64,000 nt of DNA from an uncultured Clostridium sp. (GTDB lineage Bacteria; Bacillota; Clostridia; TANB77; CAG-508), in the NCBI GenBank assembly GCA_947647595.1, contig CANSKZ010000003.1:1-64000 (forward strand), written 5' to 3'. A model generated the notes under the pieces. It ran no database searches and was not told the DNA's origin. It saw nothing but the letters and a program-made list of their open reading frames with translations. The position numbers and the translations under genes were made by a program. Below are positions 9,608-19,365 of this stretch, one piece after another; the first letter of the stretch is position 1; every line of letters starts with the position of its first letter.

Positions 9608-9637
9608 AAACAGGTAATTTTTGGAAAATTACCTGTT
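9608..9637. terminator. Terminator of hpf
   Basis: Stem AAACAGGTAATTTT / AAAATTACCTGTTT with T-rich flanks on both sides, after the minus-strand hpf stop. Confidence 0.85.
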
Positions 9638-9648
9638 TTAATTTTTTT

Positions 9649-10191
9649 TTAATTGGCTGGTTCGATTAAACCGAAATTTTTTGAATCTTTTAATTTAAAG
9701 ATAACATTTACTTTTCCTGTATCTATATTGATAAAAGTATAAAATAAAGTTCCTTGTTTTTCACATAATTTGATTTTGGCATCTTCCACAGAAATTGGTC
9801 TGACATCATAATAAGCATTTTTAATCACTTCATTTTCAATTGCTTTTTCTTCATCACCTGAAATCGTGATTTGTTTTAAGGAAGAATCTCGTTGCATTTT
9901 TTCTTTTTTAGCTTTTGATTTTCGCATTTGACCTTCTAAAATATCAATGTCTTTATCAATAGAAGCATATAAATCCTTAGATTCTGTTACAGCTTTATAA
10001 GAAGTTCCTTTTGTATAGATATACATTTCGGCAATTTGTGTATCTTTTTCTGTTTTAATGGTTACATTAATTTCAACATCATCAGACGTTTTTTCGTCAA
10101 AATATTTTTCAATTCTTGTTAATTTTTTTTCTACATATTCTTTAATTGCATCGGTTGCTTTTAATTCTTTCCCTGTAATTGTTATTTTCAT
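9649..10191 (-). CDS. hpf: Ribosome hibernation promoting factor (long form)
   Basis: 180 residues. The N-terminal HPF/YfiA domain (MKITITGKELKATDAIKEYV to about residue 100) binds the 30S decoding centre; the C-terminal domain (about 120-178, VEDAKIKLCEKQGTLFYTFINI) mediates dimerisation into 100S ribosomes. This long form is typical of Firmicutes. The start was moved to the internal ATG because the upstream ATG overlaps the ribosome site AAAGGATGG. Own promoter at 10245-10273. Active in stationary phase or stress. Confidence 0.94.
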   Translation of the reverse strand: MKITITGKELKATDAIKEYVEKKLTRIEKYFDEKTSDDVEINVTIKTEKDTQIAEMYIYTKGTSYKAVTESKDLYASIDKDIDILEGQMRKSKAKKEKMQRDSSLKQITISGDEEKAIENEVIKNAYYDVRPISVEDAKIKLCEKQGTLFYTFINIDTGKVNVIFKLKDSKNFGLIEPAN

Positions 10192-10244
10192 AATTTTTAC
10201 CATCCTTTCTTGAAGTAGCTATTTACTTCTTTATTCTTAAACTT

Positions 10245-10273
10245 ATTATATCGATTAAAAGTAAATTTTGCAA
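10245..10273 (-). promoter_or_regulatory. Promoter of hpf
   Basis: TTGCAA, 17 bases, TATAAT on the minus strand, about 55 bases upstream of the start codon. Confidence 0.75.
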
Positions 10274-10296
10274 GAGATATTTAAAAAAGTTTTTTG

Positions 10297-10325
10297 TTGA
10301 CAAGTAAAAGTTTATTGTGTAAAAT
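10297..10325 (+). promoter_or_regulatory. Promoter of pilin-like gene
   Basis: Consensus TTGACA, 17 bases, TAAAAT, 22 bases before the ATG at 10347. Confidence 0.8.
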
Positions 10326-10346
10326 AAAAAAAAAGGAGAACAGAAG

Positions 10347-12042
10347 ATGAGAAAAGTGAATTTTATAAAAAATGCTAAAGGTTTTGGCACTATAAATACA
10401 CATGGTTTTAAAGGTTTAAAAAATGGACGAGGAATTACTTTAATTGCACTAGTTATTACGATAATTGTATTATTAATTTTAGCAGGTGTAACGTTAAGAT
10501 TAGTAACAGGTGACGAAGGAATTCTAGGAAGGACAGAAAAAGCAGTAGAAAAACATGAAAAAGTTAGAATCAAAGAAGAAATAGAAATGGCGATTGTAGA
10601 TATTAAGTTAGAGGAATTAGAAAATGGAAATTCGTTAACATTAGAAAAGATAAATGAAAAGTTACCAATTAGATTGGAAACAACTACGAATATACAAGAA
10701 GATAAAATAGTTGGAGTTTATGAAGGATATGATTATGAAATTAATAGTAATTTTGAAGTAATCATTAAAGAAGAGATAAAAGGAATTACAATTACTTATG
10801 CGTTAAGTAATAGAGCTTATACAAAAGAAAATATTTATTTAACTATAACAGCAAAATCAACAGAAGGCAAAATCATAAGCATAACAGCGCCAGTTGGAAT
10901 TATGCAAGATGAAGATGGTGCTTATATAATAACTGAAAATGGAAATTATGAATTTACAGTAGAAGATGAAAAGAAAAATACAAAAACAGAAAGCATTATT
11001 ATTAATCAAATAGATAAATTACCACCAAAAGATTTAACTATAGAAGTAAGAGATGTTAAAGCAAAAGAATTCAAAATTATGGCAATAACAGAGGATGCGG
11101 AAGAAGATGGAAAAAATGCGAAAAGTGGAGTTGAAAAGTATAAATGTTATATACGAAAAAAAGGAACATCAGATGCGTATACAGAATATGAAGCGAAAGA
11201 TGGAATATTCCATATAATGAATTTAGAACCTGAAACCAATTACGAATATTATGTAGTAGCATTAGATAAAGCCCAAAATTCAAAACAGACAGCATTAACA
11301 GACCAACAAACTGATGTAGCAACGACAGAAGTTTATATAGAAGTAAATAGAGGAAATGATGAAACAGGAAATGGAACGAAAGAAAAACCATATAGAACAT
11401 TGGAAAAAATTGCGGATGCTGGAATAGTAAGTACTGGGATAAAATATGAAATACATTTGGGTGATGGAGAGTATGATTTAACGAATTCTATATTTAATTT
11501 AAACTGTAATAAAAGTATTAGCATATTTGGAAATAAACAAAATACTATATTGAATTGTCAAGTACGTAGTGTACGTCATTCTTATCCAATTTCATTTGGA
11601 AGATTGGTGTGGAGAGAAGAAGGTAGAGGAGGAGGAGATTATATTATCAGTACAGGGACATTGAATTTTTATAATGTGGCTTTTGATTTTAAACAAAATC
11701 CAGGTTGGGCAGGGTACGATTTTGTTCAAGGAACCTATAATTCTCACACATATGTCCATTGTATATTGATGCCATATATTAATACGTATTTTAGAGTACA
11801 ACATCAATGTGTGCTTAATGTATATGCATCTTATGGCGGATTTGGTTTTCATCGGAGCGAGTTTTTCTACATGTAAAGATTGGTTAGGACCATTAAATTG
11901 TATAACAAATCAACCAAAGATAGATCCTGAAACATATAGAATAATAGATGATGAAAGTATTTGGAAGGGCAAAGGTCAGAATCCAGATGGAAGCACATGT
12001 GATTTAGGTTTATATGATGGAGAATATTCTTGGGAAAAATAA
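10347..12042 (+). CDS. Pilin-like surface protein with fibronectin III and beta-helix-like parts; one CGG +1 site
   Basis: 564 residues after the recoding step. A basic N-terminus and the segment GRGITLIALVITIIVLLILA (about 28-47) resemble a type IV prepilin N-terminal helix, followed by GVTLRLVTGDEGIL, which also occurs in the protein at 16495. Residues about 215-325 look like a fibronectin type III domain (PPKDLTIEVRDVKAKEF, LEPETNYEYYVVALDKAQN); beyond that the ETGNGTKEKPYRTLEKI segment looks like the start of a right-handed beta-helix. The unshifted frame ends FHRSEFFYM; skipping the C at 11853 gives FGFH-GASFSTCKDWLG and runs 62 more codons. The gene is not strongly conserved, so this site is weaker evidence than those in enzymes. 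Surface adhesin role is a guess. Confidence 0.75.
11853..11855 (+). other. CGG +1 recoding site 4 (pilin-like protein codon 503)
   Basis: In-frame CGG after CAT, then A. Skipping C gives Gly and extends the frame to 12042; the unshifted frame stops at 11876. Confidence 0.75.
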
Positions 12043-12051
12043 ATTTTGAGA

Positions 12052-12090
12052 AAAGAAATAATCATTTTTAGAGCGATTATTTCTTTTTTT
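12052..12090 (+). terminator. Terminator after pilin-like gene
   Basis: Stem AAGAAATAATC / GATTATTTCTT with a T7 tail. Confidence 0.88.
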
Positions 12091-12133
12091 GTATAGAATT
12101 TCAAAAAGTCTTAGAATAAAAGATAAAAATATG

Positions 12134-12162
12134 TTTACAAAAAAACATTTACGGTGTATAAT
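12134..12162 (+). promoter_or_regulatory. Promoter of gene at 12217
   Basis: TTTACA, 17 bases, TATAAT. Confidence 0.78.
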
Positions 12163-12216
12163 AGAATAAATTAGCAAAAAATGAGTTTATGTTTGTGGAA
12201 GGAAAGGTAATAATAA

Positions 12217-12858
12217 ATGGATAGAATGAAAACATTTCTTACCTATGCACTATTGATTATTGGATTTTTTGCGATATCACTTTTACTAGAAAATGGTTTA
12301 TTAATGGCGATGTATTCTCGCATTTATGGTAATTTTGACGGATTTTACGCAAAGACGAATAGCAATTTTAACATTGCGAATGCTTCAGCTAAAGCTTGTA
12401 ATGTGAATGGTTATTTGAATTTTGATATAAAAAACACAACAGGAAGTTTTATTGACAAATGTTATGTCAAAATTGATTTATATAATGAACAAGATTTATT
12501 AGCCGATACAGAATACATACCAATGAAAGGTTTGCAACCCAATGACACCAAGCCATTTCAAATAAAGTTTAAAGCCAATAATATCGAAAAGTTTACAATT
12601 TCAATAGTAGAAAATACACCAGACAAAACCAATATCATTGATATTTTAGGTTGGGAAATTGATTTAACCAATGTTTTCGGATTGGGAATTGATATAAGTA
12701 ATGTAACAATCTTTGGCACAAAATTGACGGATATTTTTACATGGAATAATATCAAATCGACAGGTCGTAGTTTTGGTACATGGTTTATTCACCTTGCAAA
12801 AGGTATTCCACTTTGGGCATATGGATTTGGTTGGTTAGTTGTAGTTGGACTTTTATAA
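12217..12858 (+). CDS. Membrane-anchored protein with FxLYD-like domain, hypothetical
   Basis: 213 residues, function unknown. One N-terminal TM helix (about 7-30), an extracytoplasmic beta-rich part (about 55-125) with the pattern of FxLYD-type domains (GYLNFDIKNTTG, CYVKIDLYNEQ, LQPNDTKPFQIKF), and a C-terminal hydrophobic helix (WAYGFGWLVVVGLL). It sits 29 bases upstream of the transketolase N-subunit gene and could be co-transcribed with it, but nothing links the functions. RBS GGAAAGG. Confidence 0.7.
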   Translation: MDRMKTFLTYALLIIGFFAISLLLENGLLMAMYSRIYGNFDGFYAKTNSNFNIANASAKACNVNGYLNFDIKNTTGSFIDKCYVKIDLYNEQDLLADTEYIPMKGLQPNDTKPFQIKFKANNIEKFTISIVENTPDKTNIIDILGWEIDLTNVFGLGIDISNVTIFGTKLTDIFTWNNIKSTGRSFGTWFIHLAKGIPLWAYGFGWLVVVGLL

Positions 12859-12887
12859 AAGATGCTTAGGAAGAAAGGAAATAAAAT

Positions 12888-13691
12888 ATGGAAGATTTAT
12901 CGAAAATTGCTTTAAATATTAGAAGAAATATTATTAAAATGATTTATGCAGCATCTTCAGGTCATCCAGGTGGAGCCTTGTCTTGTGCGGATTTGTTGAC
13001 AGTTTTGTATTTTTCAGAAATGAGAGTGGATGTAAATAATCCTAAGGATGAAAATAGGGATCGATTTGTTTTGTCAAAAGGACATGCTTCAGCAGCGTTA
13101 TATGCAACTTTAGCGGAAAAAGGTTTCCTTAGTAAAGAAGAATTATTGGGATTTAGAAACATCAATAGTATTTTGCAAGGACATCCTGATATGAATAAAG
13201 TTCTAGGAGTTGATATGTCAACTGGTTCTTTGGGTCAAGGGTTGTCAGTTGCGAATGGAATGGCGTTAGCGGGGAAATTGGATCACAAAGATTATCGAGT
13301 ATATTGCCTTATGGGCGATGGAGAAATAGAAGAAGGACAAATTTGGGAAGCAGCAATGTCAGCAAGTCATTATAAATTAGATAATTTATGTGCCATAGTG
13401 GATTATAACAATTTGCAAATTGATGGAAAAGTGACAGATGTTATGAATGTAACACCAATTGACGAGAAGTTTAAAAGTTTTGGATTTAATGTGATAAATA
13501 TTAACGGAAATGATATAGATGAAATTTTGAGTGCCTTTGAAAAAGCCAAAAAAGCAAAAGAAAGACCAACTGTGATTATTGCGAAGACACGAAAAGGCAA
13601 AGGTGTTTCCTTCATGGAAGACCAAGCAGGATGGCATGGAAAAGCACCAAATGAAGAAGAATATAAAATTGCGATGGAAGAATTACAATAA
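12888..13691 (+). CDS. Transketolase, N-terminal subunit
   Basis: 267 residues. Split transketolases carry the thiamine diphosphate-binding domain on this subunit. It has the TPP motif GDGEIEEGQIWEAAMSASH followed by NNLQIDG, plus SSGHPGGALSCADLLTVLYF and DRFVLSKGHASAALYA. The partner subunit is 92 bases downstream. Transfers two-carbon units in the non-oxidative pentose phosphate pathway, supplying ribose and erythrose phosphates. No CGG codon. Confidence 0.96.
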   Translation: MEDLSKIALNIRRNIIKMIYAASSGHPGGALSCADLLTVLYFSEMRVDVNNPKDENRDRFVLSKGHASAALYATLAEKGFLSKEELLGFRNINSILQGHPDMNKVLGVDMSTGSLGQGLSVANGMALAGKLDHKDYRVYCLMGDGEIEEGQIWEAAMSASHYKLDNLCAIVDYNNLQIDGKVTDVMNVTPIDEKFKSFGFNVININGNDIDEILSAFEKAKKAKERPTVIIAKTRKGKGVSFMEDQAGWHGKAPNEEEYKIAMEELQ

Positions 13692-13782
13692 TTGAATAAA
13701 CGATACAAGTTATTGGTAATGAGAAAAGTTGTGGAAAGAAGATATATAATAAGCTCTACCATTAAAATCCAAGGAGGAAAAC

Positions 13783-14718
13783 ATGAACCAAGATAAAAAA
13801 ATTGCCACTAGACAAAGTTTTGGTGAAACTTTAGTAGAATTAGGAAAAATAAATCCGAATATTGTTGCATTAGATGCTGATTTATCAGCAGCAACGAAAA
13901 CGAATTTATTTGCTAAAGAATTTCCCCATCGCTTTTTTGACATGGGAATTGCAGAACAAGATATGATTGGAACAGCAGCAGGTTTAGCAACGTGTGGCAA
14001 AATACCGTTTGCAGCAACTTTTGCGATGTTTGCAACAGGAAGAACATATGACCAAATTAGAAATAGTATTTGTTATCCCAATTTGAATGTAAAAATTATT
14101 GGAACGCATAGTGGTATTACAGTTGGAGAAGACGGAGCTACTCATCAAATGCTAGAAGACATAAGCTTAATGCGAGGTTTGCCAAACATGACAGTTTTAT
14201 ATCCATCGGATGATATTCAAACTAAATGGGCAGTTGAAGAGGTTTCTAAAATAAATGGACCAGTTTATATTCGATTATGCCGATTGGCAACGCCAACGAT
14301 TTATGAAGAAAAACATTTTGAATTTGGAAAAGGTGTGATGCATGGCGAGGGAACAGATGCCACTGTTTTTGTTGCAGGCGATTTGGTATCCGTTGCCCTT
14401 CAAGCGAAAGAAGAATTGGAAAAAGAAGGAACGAACATACGTGTAGTGGATATGCATACGATTAAACCAATCGATAAAGAAATCATTGTGAAATGTGCTA
14501 AAGAAACGAAAAAACTAATTTCGTTTGAAGACCATAGTATTATTGGTGGACTCGGAACAGCTATTTCAGAAGTCCTAACAGAGGAATATCCTGCTAAATT
14601 AATTCGACTTGGTATGAGAGATGTATTTGGACAATCAGGAAAACCAGCGGAATTGATGAATTATTTTGAATTAAATTCAGAGAAAATAAAAAAAGTAGTT
14701 TTGAATAATCATGCATAA
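13783..14718 (+). CDS. Transketolase, C-terminal subunit
   Basis: 311 residues, covering the pyrimidine-binding and C-terminal domains of transketolase. Key features: IVALDADLSAATKT, FFDMGIAEQDMIGTAAGLA (the Glu that activates TPP), THSGITVGEDGATHQMLEDI and the C-terminal EDHSIIGGLGTAISE. Good RBS AAGGAGG. It must pair with the product of 12888-13691 for activity. An alternative, DXP synthase, is excluded by the split layout and motif pattern. Confidence 0.96.
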   Translation: MNQDKKIATRQSFGETLVELGKINPNIVALDADLSAATKTNLFAKEFPHRFFDMGIAEQDMIGTAAGLATCGKIPFAATFAMFATGRTYDQIRNSICYPNLNVKIIGTHSGITVGEDGATHQMLEDISLMRGLPNMTVLYPSDDIQTKWAVEEVSKINGPVYIRLCRLATPTIYEEKHFEFGKGVMHGEGTDATVFVAGDLVSVALQAKEELEKEGTNIRVVDMHTIKPIDKEIIVKCAKETKKLISFEDHSIIGGLGTAISEVLTEEYPAKLIRLGMRDVFGQSGKPAELMNYFELNSEKIKKVVLNNHA

Positions 14719-14733
14719 AAAACTTCGTAAAAA

Positions 14734-14752
14734 GATGGCATAGGAAACTATG
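14734..14752 (+). other. Hairpin between transketolase gene and tRNA-Gln
   Basis: Stem GGCATA / TATGCC without a T tract. It lies 10 bases before the tRNA and may be a processing signal rather than a terminator. Confidence 0.4.
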
Positions 14753-14762
14753 CCCAATATAT

Positions 14763-14837
14763 TCGGGTGTCGCCAAGCGGTAAGGCATCGGACTCTGACT
14801 CCGACATGCGTTAGTTCGAATCTAACCACCCGAGCCA
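14763..14837 (+). tRNA. tRNA-Gln (CUG)
   Basis: Complete cloverleaf of 75 bases with encoded CCA: acceptor TCGGGTG / CACCCGA, D stem GCC / GGC, anticodon stem TCGGA / TCCGA with loop CTCTGAC giving anticodon CUG, T arm GTTAG-TTCGAAT-CTAAC. It reads CAG. It is the only tRNA in the window, so the presence or absence of a tRNA-Arg for CGG cannot be judged here. Confidence 0.97.
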
Positions 14838-14880
14838 AAAAGTGTTTTTGTCAAACTTTAGAAAAGGGAAAATTACAGTA

Positions 14881-15708
14881 ATGAAATATGAAGAACCATT
14901 AAATCCAATGAAATTTGGTAGGGCAAAAGGAACTGCTTTATTACAAAAATATTTACCCAAAATTAGTCCATTTACAGACATTAGGTTAATTGAAGACATA
15001 GAGCAATGGGAAAAAATTAAAGATAATTATGATGAGCAAACTTTTTTTAGACCAGATAGTTTGATTGGAGACAAAATTGTTCGATTAGATGGATCGGACG
15101 GAATGTTACATAGTGTACCACAGATGATTGAAGAGATGAAACAACAAAATTCTAGAAGTGCTTTACTTTTAATGAAAACAAAAGGAAAGCAAATTCCTCG
15201 TTACGAGGATGATGGTGGATTTAATGTATTGTTTACACTAGGACAAAATGTGGTGATTGAGTTTGTGGGAAAAGGTTTTGATGGTAGAGAATTAACTCAT
15301 GGAAAAGCAGTACATGAAAGATATCAAATTCCGTGGGAAAGAATACTATTTTTTGAAGATAAAGAAGACTTAATTAGAGAAAGAGAATGTGAAAAATATT
15401 GTGTAAATCAAAAAGATTATGAGGCACATCGTGAGGAAAGAATTCAGTTTTTAATAAAACGCTGTCATTATTCTAGAGAAATGTTGGAGGAAAATATTCC
15501 ATGTAATTTTGTACCAATGAGTGATGAAATTGTACAACAAGTTTTAGATGATATTATATTAGAATTATATGGACAAGTAAATCGTTTAGTGTCGGATGGA
15601 TTGACTACTTTTGCAGTTCAGGGAAATATCATTAATGGTAAGTTAGAACCTTGGGAAATATTTAGAGCAGAACGACTAATTGAAAAAGATATTGATTTTA
15701 GTAGATAA
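14881..15708 (+). CDS. Conserved-looking cytoplasmic protein, function unknown
   Basis: 275 residues, not recognised. Soluble, no TM helix or signal. Notable stretches are DIEQWEKIKDNYDEQTFFRPDS, the RYEDDGGFNVLFTLGQNVVIEFVGKGFDGRELT region, and WEIFRAERLIEKDIDF at the C-terminus. It starts 44 bases after the tRNA-Gln CCA end, behind AAAAGGGA, and may be read from the same transcript. An upstream in-frame start at 14842 is possible but has no ribosome site. Confidence 0.7.
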   Translation: MKYEEPLNPMKFGRAKGTALLQKYLPKISPFTDIRLIEDIEQWEKIKDNYDEQTFFRPDSLIGDKIVRLDGSDGMLHSVPQMIEEMKQQNSRSALLLMKTKGKQIPRYEDDGGFNVLFTLGQNVVIEFVGKGFDGRELTHGKAVHERYQIPWERILFFEDKEDLIRERECEKYCVNQKDYEAHREERIQFLIKRCHYSREMLEENIPCNFVPMSDEIVQQVLDDIILELYGQVNRLVSDGLTTFAVQGNIINGKLEPWEIFRAERLIEKDIDFSR

Positions 15709-15783
15709 ATTTAATTAGACGAAATCATAAGGACAATAAATGAAAATGATAAAAATAGGGAATTAAATTTTCCGTATAACCTC

Positions 15784-15812
15784 TTGACGAAATTTAGCTT
15801 TATTTATATAAT
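15784..15812 (+). promoter_or_regulatory. Promoter of gene at 15847
   Basis: TTGACG, 17 bases, TATAAT, 35 bases before the ATG. Confidence 0.8.
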
Positions 15813-15846
15813 ACAATTAGAATTCTATAAAAACGGAGGGGCACAA

Positions 15847-16398
15847 ATGAGTGTAGTAATCACAAAGGAAGATTTAATTGCATATGCAGAAGTTGATTAT
15901 GTTATTAAACATATGAATGAAAGATATCGCGACAAAGTACCAGCTAATTTGCAGAATTTTTTTGAGACAATTAAAGATCCCAATCATAAAATTCATATTG
16001 AACCTTATAAACCCTTGCAAGAACAAGGATTGACGAAATATGCACTTGAAATTATTGCTTTGCTACATATAAAATATTGGTGCCAAAATCAAGAAAGAAG
16101 AGAAGAATTACTAGATAAAATGAGACAAAATGAGGAAAAGCTTGAAGCAAAATTAAAAGAACAATTTAGTACAGAAAGATTGTTTCAGCACAATATACAA
16201 ACGAATGAAACTTCAACAGAAGATCCGATGACAACTGCGTATAGTAAATATATGAATGACAATCCAGATATACAAGATTATACGAATTTAAGAGAGACCC
16301 AAGAAATACAAGAAGAATTACCAGAAAATACAAGGAAGAGAAAAACATCAATAGGGGAGAAAATAAAATTGTTTTTCGCTAAATTATTGCGAAGATAG
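15847..16398 (+). CDS. Hypothetical protein with charged helical C-terminus
   Basis: 183 residues, not recognised. The N-terminal half is a compact mixed domain; about residues 85-130 form a Glu/Lys-rich helix likely to be a coiled coil (RREELLDKMRQNEEKLEAKL), followed by a polar linker and a short basic tail ending FFAKLLRR that could touch the membrane. RBS GGAGGGG precedes the ATG; the upstream in-frame codons lie inside the promoter and are excluded. Confidence 0.65.
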   Translation: MSVVITKEDLIAYAEVDYVIKHMNERYRDKVPANLQNFFETIKDPNHKIHIEPYKPLQEQGLTKYALEIIALLHIKYWCQNQERREELLDKMRQNEEKLEAKLKEQFSTERLFQHNIQTNETSTEDPMTTAYSKYMNDNPDIQDYTNLRETQEIQEELPENTRKRKTSIGEKIKLFFAKLLRR

Positions 16399-16424
16399 TT
16401 GAAAATAAAAAAAGGTTTTAGTTT

Positions 16425-16465
16425 AAAATCATTGTTCACAATAAGTATTTGTAAACAATGATTTT
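16425..16465 (+). terminator. Hairpin terminator before second pilin-like gene
   Basis: 12-base arms AAAATCATTGTT / AACAATGATTTT with T-rich tail. Confidence 0.7.
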
Positions 16466-16494
16466 ATGTATTAAATTAGAAATTAGGAGAAAAA

Positions 16495-17517
16495 ATGAAA
16501 AATAAAAGAGGAGTGACGCTAATTGCTTTAATAGTTACAATAATTATATTACTTATACTGGCAGGCGTAACGTTAAGACTTCTTACAGGCAATGAAGGAA
16601 TTTTGAAAAGAGCGGAAAGCGCAAGGGAAAAATCGGATAAAGTGCAAGAAATAGAAAATGCTACTTTGGAGGAATATGATAAAACAATAAAAGAATATCT
16701 GAATAACGATTGTAATGATTTTGAAAAGTGGATTTCTTATGTGAAGTTAGAAAATAAATATGAATCGATTTCTGAATTATTAAATTCGCAAGATTTCTCA
16801 AGGGTTTTGGATAATAAAGAATGTGTGGATTTTATGTTAGAAAGTACGGAAACAATTTTGCCAGAAATTATGAAAAGTGAAAATGCGATTCGAGAAATTG
16901 GTAAAAATAACGATGTATCAAATCAAATAATTGAAAATGAAACATGGTTGAAAGCTATTGAAAAATCGCAATATGCTGATGTTTTTGATGAATTTGCCAT
17001 AAAAATTCCAATTTTAACGGACAATACTTCGAATGGAATCGTTACAGGCTCTCCAGCTATTAGTACAAGTTATCAACTATATTATCCATTTACAGGAGGA
17101 GAACCGAATTCTAAAACAGGATTAAATATTTGGTGTCCGAATAAACCAAATGATTCTTGGATTGGTTATGAATTTAAAAGAGAAAAGAATATCAAAATAT
17201 ACAAATTAAAGTTTAATGGTGACGATGGAACAGGTACCAATGATGGATGGTGTTTTCCTCAAAAATATGCTCTGCAGTGTAAAATCAATGAAGGAGATGA
17301 TAATAATTCTAATTGGATAAATTGCAGTCCGATTTTTGAAATTTCTGATATAACTAGGGAAGGTAATTTCGTAAACAATTTTAGTGAAAAGAGATGGTGG
17401 TCTGTTACTAATTATTTTAAAAGTGAAACAGCTAGCAAAAAATTCAGACTGTATGTATATAAAAGTTTTGGAAATTATGTATGTATTAATGGATTGCAAA
17501 TTTATGGTAGAGAATAA
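16495..17517 (+). CDS. Pilin-like surface protein
   Basis: 340 residues. N-terminus MKNKRGVTLIALIVTIIILLILAG has the layout of a type IV prepilin: short basic leader, Gly, then a hydrophobic helix with no Glu at position 5. It is followed by VTLRLLTGNEGILKRAESA, nearly the same as in the protein at 10347. The C-terminal half (about 180-340) resembles a carbohydrate-binding, discoidin-like beta-sandwich (WIGYEFKREKNIKIYKLKF, KKFRLYVYKSF, INGLQIYGRE). Likely processed by a prepilin peptidase and displayed on the surface; a ligand is not identifiable. Confidence 0.75.
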   Translation: MKNKRGVTLIALIVTIIILLILAGVTLRLLTGNEGILKRAESAREKSDKVQEIENATLEEYDKTIKEYLNNDCNDFEKWISYVKLENKYESISELLNSQDFSRVLDNKECVDFMLESTETILPEIMKSENAIREIGKNNDVSNQIIENETWLKAIEKSQYADVFDEFAIKIPILTDNTSNGIVTGSPAISTSYQLYYPFTGGEPNSKTGLNIWCPNKPNDSWIGYEFKREKNIKIYKLKFNGDDGTGTNDGWCFPQKYALQCKINEGDDNNSNWINCSPIFEISDITREGNFVNNFSEKRWWSVTNYFKSETASKKFRLYVYKSFGNYVCINGLQIYGRE

Positions 17518-17539
17518 AAAATTATCATATTATCCAAAA

Positions 17540-17592
17540 TAGAGAGTATACAAATTATTTTTATAAAAAAGTAATTGTATGCTCTTTATTTT
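17540..17592 (+). terminator. Terminator after second pilin-like gene
   Basis: Long imperfect stem AGAGAGTATACAAATTA / GTAATTGTATGCTCTTT with T-rich tail. Confidence 0.8.
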
Positions 17593-17681
17593 GATTATAA
17601 AAAATTGCAAAACTTTTAATGAATTGTTGCAAATGCCTTAAAAAATTGATATAATCAAAAAAACAAATTTAGGAGTAAAAT

Positions 17682-19365
17682 ATGAAACGAATTTTTAGTT
17701 CTGAAAAAGCAAAAAATAGAATTTTTAATGTACTTGTATTTTTAAGCATTTTGTTATTTGCTATAGCGATAGCACCAAAAAGTTTACAAAATGATACTTT
17801 TTATACAATAAAAATCGGTGAATATATTAGCCAAAATGGCATATCAGATTTAACACAAGATACATTTTCTTGGCATGAGTTGCCATATACATATCCGCAT
17901 TGGTTGTATGATTTTAGCATGTATTTGATTTATAATTTTTCAGGACAAACCCGGAATTTATATTTCAACAATAATATTCACAGCCATTTTGGGAGGAACC
18001 ATTTATTTATCTAGTGCTAAATTTTCTAAAAATAAACCAGTATCCTTTGTAATTACCATTTTAACCATGCATATGCTAATACCCTATTTAGCAGCTAGAG
18101 CGCAATTGGTAACATTTATTTTGTTTTCGCTTACCGTATATTTTATCCAAAGATTTTTACAAACCCATCAAAAGCGTTATGCGATACCTTTATTGATAAT
18201 ACCGATTTTAATTGCTAACTTGCACTGTGCAGTTTTTCCATTTTATTTTGTTTTATTTTTACCATATATCGTGGAATATTTGTGGATAACTATTTTGGAT
18301 TGGGATTTAGATTATAAAATAATTGGGTTACTTTTAAAGTTAATCATAAAACTTCCAATAAAGTCAACGATAAAGGAAAAATGCAATAAAAGACTACAAA
18401 ATATTCCTCTTGTGATTCAGGAGAAAAAAGCGAAAAGAGAACGCACAAGAGCGAATCCATATAAAATTAAGGTGGAAAAAAATCCGTTTGTAAAATGGTT
18501 GATTTTAATTGTAATTATTTCTGCTTTTACAGGATTTATCAACCCAACAGGAAATGGCGCTTATACATATACCTACAAAATTTACCAAGGTAACACCACC
18601 GATTCTATCAACGAACATTTACCAGTTACCTTAATTGACAACAAAGAGTTTTTATGTGCGATATGTCTATTTCTAGCAGTTCTTATTTTTACAGATACAA
18701 AAATAAAATTGTCAGATTTATTTATGTTAGGAGGCTTGGGACTTTTATCTTTAATGTCAAGAAGACAAGTTTCTATGTTTGCAATATTTGGCGCGCCAAT
18801 TTTAGTAAAATTGATTTCGGCGATGTTTGAAAAATATGATAAAAACACTTGTAAAAAAATATTTCATTTTGCTGTTTCAACAATTGGATGTCTTTTAATT
18901 ATCATTGTTTTTTCATTATATACTGTAAAACAACTAAAAAATACGAAGAACCAAGCGTATATTAATCAAGCAACCTATCCTGTTCAGGCAGCAGATTGGA
19001 TGTTAGAAAATTTAGATGTTCAAAATATGAAAATTTATAACGAATATAATTATGGAAGTTATTTGTTATTCAGAGGAATACCAGTTTTCATTGATTCAAG
19101 ATGTGATTTATATTCTCCTGAATTTAATGGAGACAAAAAAAATGGTAAAGAGGGAAAAGACATTTTTTCAGATGCATTAGACATTGCTTCCATAGCAGCT
19201 CAATATGATAACAAATTTGAAGAATATGGCGTAACGCATGTAATAAATTCTTCCAATTCTAAACTTGTCATGCTAATGAAACAAAACAAATCTTATAAAC
19301 GCATTTATGAAGATGACCATTTTTCAATATTTGAAAGGTTACAAAAAAATGATGAAAAAAAATAA
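17682..19365 (+). CDS. Polytopic membrane protein, GT-C-like, with one CGG +1 recoding site
   Basis: 560 residues after recoding. About ten hydrophobic segments; the first loop holds QNDTFYTIKIGEYI and TFSWHELPYTYPHWLYD, a layout typical of GT-C family membrane glycosyltransferases, but the family is not certain. The C-terminal ~120 residues are soluble (IDSRCDLYSPEF, EEYGVTHVINSSNSKL). The unshifted frame ends at 18014 in a shuffled sequence; skipping C at 17952 gives SGQT-GIYISTIIFTAILGG, a proper TM helix, joining the two halves. It overlaps lspA by 17 bases, so the two are translationally coupled. Confidence 0.85.
17952..17954 (+). other. CGG +1 recoding site 5 (membrane protein codon 91)
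   Basis: In-frame CGG after ACC, then A. Skipping C gives Gly and restores a hydrophobic helix; the unshifted frame ends at 18014. Confidence 0.88.

Noticed and set aside
11077-11400. Long minus-strand frames opposite the pilin-like and other core genes
   Set aside because: They are antisense shadows without ribosome sites or recognisable proteins.
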